NCBI RefSeq assembly: GCF_003314995.1
Contig: NZ_QNRH01000006.1
Span: 162,672-226,671 of the forward strand
Direction of reading: 5' to 3'
From: Pseudochrobactrum asaccharolyticum
GTDB lineage: Bacteria; Pseudomonadota; Alphaproteobacteria; Rhizobiales; Rhizobiaceae
DNA: 64,000 nucleotides
In this document: one piece after another, positions 59,889 through 64,000 of the stretch
How positions within the stretch are numbered: position 1 is the stretch's first letter
Layout of the letters: each line of letters starts with the position of its first letter
Translations under genes and position numbers: made by a program
The notes under the pieces: model-generated
The model's database searches: none
Told to the model about the DNA's origin: nothing
What the model saw: the letters and a program-made list of their open reading frames with translations, nothing else

Positions 59889-61307
59889 ATGCATAAAATG
59901 CGGGGAATAGTTTGGAAGACTTATCTCGGTCTGTCAGTAACAGCACTGACAAGTCTGACAGTTACGACCGCTTATGCTGCTAACTCAGGTGAGGAACAGC
60001 CTGTTTTGATGGCGCAGCTTTATGATCCGGGAGAAGTGATTTTTCAGGATAATAATGTGCGGGTCTATATTGACGCTTCAGGACGGCAAGTGACCATGAA
60101 TCATCAGGGGAAAATTCTGCGTATTCAGGAACAGCCGGGTGGATATCCGCAACGCTCACCGCAACAACCGAATAATAATGATAACTGGACATTGAATGGT
60201 CCTGTTGACGGTGGTGCGCCCTATGACGGTTTCGCCAACGTGCCGGATAATGCCGGCGTGGATTATTTCCCTGCGCCACCGCGTGGTTCGGCTGTTAATA
60301 ATGCTGCAATTGATCGCTCAGCATTGCCGGATGTCGGTACTGCACCTGCACAAGATAATAATGATTACCGCCCTGCAATTGAAGATCCCTATGGTCAGTC
60401 TACTGGCTCCGGCGGCATACAGGGAACGCCGACACCATCTGTAACCATGCCGCAAGGGCAGGGTGCCAAAACCAAGATGGCATCTTATCAGATTTTGCTT
60501 GATCGTACCGGTACATCTCCGGGTGTGATTGACGGTAAAGCAGGCGGTAATGTCGATAAGGCAGCAGCCGCCTATCTTGAAATGACGGGCACGACCCTGA
60601 ACCCTGCAGATGAAGCGCAAATTAATATGCTGCTGGAATCAACAGGTGGTCCTGCTTTCACAGAATATACGATTACCAATGCGGATATCGGTCGTTTTTA
60701 TCTGGCATCGGTACCGAATGATTATGCTGAGAAAGCGAAATTACCGGAAATGGCTTATGTTTCACCCCGTGAGATGTTAGCGGAGAAATTCCACATTGAT
60801 GAAAACTATCTGCAGGAAATCAATCCGGGTGTTAATTTTCGCCAACCGGATCAGGTGATCCGTGTACCTAATCTGGGCAAGCAGAAGCGTCCGCAGGTTG
60901 CTAGAATTATTGCGGATAAAGCCCGTAAACAGGTTCGTGGTTATGATGAGAGCGGTAAGCTGGTTGTCGCCTATCCTTCGACCATTGGTTCCGCAGATAA
61001 TCCTTCGCCATCGGGTATTGTAACGGTTGAGCGCATCGCGACCAATCCGAACTACACCTATAATCCGAAGATCAATTTCAAACAGGGTAATAATGACAAG
61101 GTCCTGATTGTTCCGCCGGGCCCGAACGGACCGGTGGGCACGGTATGGATTGCTCTGTCAAAGCCGACTTATGGTATTCACGGAACACCGGATCCGTCGC
61201 GTATTGGCAAAACCGCCAGCCATGGCTGTATTCGGTTGGCGAACTGGGATGCAGAAGAATTGGCTAAGCTGGTCAAGCGTGGTGTGACGGTGGAGTTCAC
61301 AGAATAA
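59889..61307 (+). CDS. L,D-transpeptidase (YkuD domain) with LysM-like segment
   Basis: About 472 residues from ATG 59889 (AAAGGTG upstream). A signal peptide 'KTYLGLSVTALTSLTVTTAYAA' is followed by a Pro/Gln/Asn-rich linker, a peptidoglycan-binding-like stretch 'SYQILLDRTGTSPGVIDGKAGGNVDKAAAAYLEMTG' and a LysM-like 'SPREMLAEKFHIDENYLQEINPGVNFRQPDQVIRVPNLG'. The catalytic YkuD domain has 'YGIHGTPDPSRIGKTASHGCIRLANWDAEELAKLV', with catalytic Cys447 and His in SHGCIRL. It makes 3-3 crosslinks or anchors outer-membrane proteins to peptidoglycan in the periplasm. It is adjacent and convergent to an M23 endopeptidase gene. Confidence 0.95.
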   Translation: MHKMRGIVWKTYLGLSVTALTSLTVTTAYAANSGEEQPVLMAQLYDPGEVIFQDNNVRVYIDASGRQVTMNHQGKILRIQEQPGGYPQRSPQQPNNNDNWTLNGPVDGGAPYDGFANVPDNAGVDYFPAPPRGSAVNNAAIDRSALPDVGTAPAQDNNDYRPAIEDPYGQSTGSGGIQGTPTPSVTMPQGQGAKTKMASYQILLDRTGTSPGVIDGKAGGNVDKAAAAYLEMTGTTLNPADEAQINMLLESTGGPAFTEYTITNADIGRFYLASVPNDYAEKAKLPEMAYVSPREMLAEKFHIDENYLQEINPGVNFRQPDQVIRVPNLGKQKRPQVARIIADKARKQVRGYDESGKLVVAYPSTIGSADNPSPSGIVTVERIATNPNYTYNPKINFKQGNNDKVLIVPPGPNGPVGTVWIALSKPTYGIHGTPDPSRIGKTASHGCIRLANWDAEELAKLVKRGVTVEFTE

Positions 61308-61308
61308 A

Positions 61309-61337
61309 GAAAAGCGGCTTTTACAGCCGCTTTTTAT
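61309..61337. terminator. bidirectional terminator between cell-wall genes
   Basis: AAAAGCGGC / GCCGCTTTTT around TTTTACA; it serves the L,D-transpeptidase gene and the convergent M23 gene. Confidence 0.85.
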
Positions 61338-61367
61338 GAGATGGAATTTGGTAGGCGGGATTTTATT

Positions 61368-63350
61368 TTATCCGCTTTTAGCCTGAGATGAATTCGCTAC
61401 TTTGGCCGGCGTATCGCCTTTACCATCCAATAGCTGATCAATGCGATTGCGTTCGCGCATAAACACTTCAAGCTGTTTACCGTTCAGGGATTGGCTTTGC
61501 GGCATACGAATACGCATCGGATCTACTTTTGCGCCATTCACAATGACTTCGTAATGCAGATGCGGGCCCGTAGAAAGACCAGTTGAACCGACATAGCCAA
61601 TCAACTGTCCCTGACGCACACGTGTTCCCGGCGTGATCCCCGAAGCAATGGCATTTTGGTGGTTATAACTGGTCTGATAACCATTGGCATGACGAATAAT
61701 GGTTTGATTGCCATAACCATTTGCCCAGCCGGCCTTTTCAACCACACCATTACCCGCTGCCAGAATAGGGGAGCCGCGCGGCGCGCGCCAGTCAACACCG
61801 GTATGCATACGCACATAACCAAGGATCGGATGGCGACGACCACCGAAAGGCGAACCAAACACACCGTTTGGAACTGGTTTTCTGATCAGGAATTGCTGAG
61901 CGCTGCGACCGTTTTCATCGAAAAACTCAACGTTACCTTCCGGTGACTGGTAGCGATAGAATTTCCGCGTAGCGCCGCCCATATTGGCACTGACATAGAG
62001 CAGTTGCGACTCTTCATTGGCACTGTCAGAATCTTCCGGCAATGAGAAGAAGGCTTCGATTGAATCGGATCTGCTGATTTTAGATTGCAAGTCGACATCA
62101 TTGGCCAGCATTTTTACAAGCTGGCGTGCCATATCATTGGTCATGCCATACGCAAATGCTGCTTTATAGACAGCATCATAAACAGAAGGCAGTTCACCAC
62201 GGATTGTTGGTGGCGGCGCTGAATCATCAAATGCTGTCTGTAGCAGCGGCGTCATTTCCGGTTCGTCAGACGGAACATATTGTTTCTGATCATCAAGAGC
62301 GACCGTTACAATATGTGTTGTGCCATTATAAAGAGTAACGCGGACAATATGGTCCTCTTTTTCGGAGGACATAACCCCAACGCGCAGAACACTGCCGGCT
62401 TTCAGCCTTGGTGAATTCATCAGCTTGGAAAGGGCTTCTGCAATATTATCCGCGTCCTCGCCTTCATAGCCGCTTTTGTTCAGAGCATCGATGATCTTTG
62501 AATCAGAGCGGAACGGAATGATGTCTTCAGAAAAACCGCTATTGGTTTCGTCTTCCATCAGTCGGTTGCTGATACTGACATTTTCCTGCGTGATACGAAC
62601 GCCGAGCGGTTGTGTCAGCGTAAAGGAGGAGTCGCTGTTGCCAAAACGCAGCGGATCAACATAGTGCAGGGATGCAATCTGTACGTCACCATCAGTCAGT
62701 AATTGGCCGGTGCTGCGAACGACCTTTTCAACTTCGTCGCTGCTGAGCTCAGATTCGGAATCGTAATTTGCTGCATTCAGCGGAAAATCGATAGTGCGCA
62801 GGCTGATTTCGCTTTCAACCTTAGCGCCATAAATTTGTGCGGCTTCGGTTGGTTGCGCTTGTGCTTTCGCCCCGTCAGAGAAAACGGTCATGGCATCAAA
62901 AGCCGGATATTGGCGCCCTGCCGGATGGTCAGCAGCCAATGTCATGCGAACATATTCAAATGGCTTGGTACGAATAATCTCGCGTTCGCCAATCTTCTGC
63001 ATGGTTGAAACTTCCATGCGACGGCGATCACGGCTCTTTTGCTTAGTAATTGTTGCTAAGACCCGATTGCCTTTGGAGCTGTCCTGAGCATCACCCTTTG
63101 AGGGCATCTCTTCTTTTGTCGCAAGCTCTGGAGGTGTCGCAAGTTGCTGACGACCGTCAAGAGCGGCGAATAGAGCGACACCGATTAACAGAGATGCGGT
63201 AATACCTGTAAGAAATGTACCGGCAAGCCATCGGGCAGAGACCTCGCGCCGGTCCGGAGGGCCACGCCTTCCGTCAGTGATGAGCGGCGGCTCATCCCCG
63301 GGTTCACTGGTGTTGGTCAAAATCTGCTGATTCATACCGGGCAGTACCAT
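61368..63350 (-). CDS. M23 family metallopeptidase (cell-wall endopeptidase)
   Basis: About 660 residues. A cytoplasmic N-terminus ('EVSARWLAGTFLTGITASLLIGVALFAAL', helix about 40-64) anchors a long periplasmic stalk. The C-terminal M23/lysostaphin domain contains 'GSPFGGRRHPILGYVRMHTGVDWRAPRGSPILAAGNGVV' (HxxxD-type HTGVD) and 'GPHLHYEVIVNG' (HxH) as the zinc ligands. It is a MepM/DipM-like DD-endopeptidase that opens 4-3 crosslinks during growth or division, unless its zinc site serves only as regulator. Met6 (63335) is an alternative start; AAGGA lies just before ATG 63350. It is convergent with the L,D-transpeptidase, so two crosslink-editing enzymes are side by side. Confidence 0.93.
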   Translation of the reverse strand: MVLPGMNQQILTNTSEPGDEPPLITDGRRGPPDRREVSARWLAGTFLTGITASLLIGVALFAALDGRQQLATPPELATKEEMPSKGDAQDSSKGNRVLATITKQKSRDRRRMEVSTMQKIGEREIIRTKPFEYVRMTLAADHPAGRQYPAFDAMTVFSDGAKAQAQPTEAAQIYGAKVESEISLRTIDFPLNAANYDSESELSSDEVEKVVRSTGQLLTDGDVQIASLHYVDPLRFGNSDSSFTLTQPLGVRITQENVSISNRLMEDETNSGFSEDIIPFRSDSKIIDALNKSGYEGEDADNIAEALSKLMNSPRLKAGSVLRVGVMSSEKEDHIVRVTLYNGTTHIVTVALDDQKQYVPSDEPEMTPLLQTAFDDSAPPPTIRGELPSVYDAVYKAAFAYGMTNDMARQLVKMLANDVDLQSKISRSDSIEAFFSLPEDSDSANEESQLLYVSANMGGATRKFYRYQSPEGNVEFFDENGRSAQQFLIRKPVPNGVFGSPFGGRRHPILGYVRMHTGVDWRAPRGSPILAAGNGVVEKAGWANGYGNQTIIRHANGYQTSYNHQNAIASGITPGTRVRQGQLIGYVGSTGLSTGPHLHYEVIVNGAKVDPMRIRMPQSQSLNGKQLEVFMRERNRIDQLLDGKGDTPAKVANSSQAKSG

Positions 63351-63833
63351 TCCTTATTATATGTGCTCCGCGCCGGTCAGGCAGCGGAAAGTCCTGCGAA
63401 ATTTTAATTGCCTCAGGTGAGAGGCAAGTTTTGCCTGCCCGTGTCTGCATAGTCAATGAAAAGACTGCAAACAAATGGATTATATGAAATCATTCCACGA
63501 TTATTCGCTCTTAACCCGCATATAGAATGACGCGCATGCGATCGCCGCTTTGTGTGCTTATCGTCGGAATAGGGCGTGTTTGTGATCAATAGATAATTTG
63601 TTGCGATAATTCCTTTATATATGGGTGCCCTGCTAAGCAGCATATGGCTGGTTTTTTACCGAGAGGGAACTTTCGCGATTTATTTGCCTCAAAATTAGTG
63701 CCGATTCTTCAAACGCGGCTTTACGATTCTGGTTTTCCGAGTCGATCGGGCGGTTTGGGGTGGCGTTTTTGATATATGAGGGGTGGATTTGTGTTTTTTG
63801 TTATAAAAATTCCATAAAAGGTGTTTGTGCGTG
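63351..63833. other. non-coding region upstream of the M23 gene and of the terminal promoter
   Basis: About 480 bases. No open frame with a ribosome binding site is convincing on either strand. It includes the promoter for the M23 gene (minus) and AT-rich DNA preceding the strong plus-strand promoter at 63834. GGAAC at 63666-63670 is not followed by a proper -10 and was dismissed as an EcfG site. Confidence 0.5.
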
Positions 63834-63863
63834 TTGACAGTTTGGCTTGGTGGGGTCTATATG
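63834..63863 (+). promoter_or_regulatory. strong sigma70 promoter reading out of the window
   Basis: TTGACA (63834-63839), 17-base spacer, CTATAT (63857-63862), the preferred rhizobial housekeeping promoter. The following 140 bases are untranslated and structured, which fits a stable-RNA operon. Confidence 0.75.
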
Positions 63864-63879
63864 AGCTCAACAACGAGGG

Positions 63880-64000
63880 CGGCGGCGCTGCTAGCGGCAG
63901 AGAGCTTCGCCCTTGAGATTGGTTGACTGAGAGATTGGCTAATCGCTAAAGCACTGAAAAGATTGAGAGATTGATTTAGTGTTTACGAGATTTTAAGGTT
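63880..64000 (+). other. structured untranslated leader, possibly of an rRNA operon
   Basis: GAGGGCG pairs with CGCCCTT around a GC-rich core, then GAGATTGG repeats twice and similar AGATTGAGAGATTGA units follow, up to the window end with no ribosome binding site or start codon. This leader style is seen before 16S rRNA genes; the gene itself would lie beyond the window. Confidence 0.4.

Noticed and set aside
1..64000. CRISPR array, prophage, insertion sequence or toxin-antitoxin pair
   Set aside because: No spaced direct repeats, transposase, phage structural or classical toxin-antitoxin genes were found; the holin-like protein at 18466 is of the stress-operon type, not phage.

Overview
The window is a gene-dense stretch of an alphaproteobacterial chromosome, most likely from the order Hyphomicrobiales (Rhizobiales), family Brucellaceae. 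This is inferred from a complete PhyR-NepR-EcfG general stress response locus, a serC-serA pair with a serC-type leader, a MbfA ferritin-like iron exporter behind Irr-type (ICE) boxes, an Omp25/31-like porin family, a DUF4167 gene, the order lysC-ptsP-prfA-prmC, and short intergenic repeats with TAGAGC ends like those of Brucella and rhizobia. By eye, base composition is close to half G+C, lower than in Brucella itself, so a relative such as Pseudochrobactrum is possible but not proven. I see no phage, insertion sequence, CRISPR array or plasmid gene.

Layout. 0-3 kb: two tandem outer-membrane beta-barrel genes (the first cut by the window edge), a small hypothetical gene, and a MarR regulator overlapping an AlkC-like DNA alkylation repair gene. 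3-13 kb: serC and serA behind a candidate serC leader RNA, purA, a large anchored hypothetical protein, heat-shock sigma factor rpoH, rluD and a small membrane protein. 13-20 kb: a Fur-family regulator, a candidate small RNA, then the stress-response block: HWE histidine kinase, DUF1328 peptide, phyR, nepR, ecfG, a lipid-kinase-like gene and several small stress-type membrane proteins. 20-31 kb: exbB-exbD-tonB, dut, an Lrp regulator, a DUF6356 gene, a class II amidotransferase, mbfA, malate synthase G, an HNH protein, dsbB and a YqaA protein. 31-37 kb: tRNA-Leu(CAA), then a surface-polysaccharide-like group (GT25 glycosyltransferase, GNAT/FemAB-like protein, flippase) with a LysR-transporter pair between. 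37-64 kb: housekeeping genes secA, a parvulin, argJ, mutT, a methyltransferase, comF-like, grxC, a nitrilase-family gene, ubiG, lysC, ptsP, prfA, prmC, DUF4167, clpB, an L,D-transpeptidase and an M23 peptidase. The last 650 bases have no gene but hold a strong promoter that points out of the window, possibly an rRNA operon leader.

The main system is the general stress response. I found three exact GGAAC-N16-CGTT sites (the EcfG promoter consensus), before phyR, before the DUF1328 peptide and before the DUF883/holin-like operon. Two further GGAAC-N16-CATT sites lie before nepR-ecfG and before an otherwise unnoticed 52-codon membrane peptide. The phyR and nepR sites are back to back with their -35 elements facing each other. 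The window therefore appears to hold the sensor kinase, the partner-switch module, its sigma factor and a local set of targets. Heat shock is represented by rpoH and, 46 kb away, a textbook RpoH-type promoter in front of clpB. Iron control is represented by tandem ICE boxes in front of mbfA, by the TonB system and by a Fur/Mur-type regulator.
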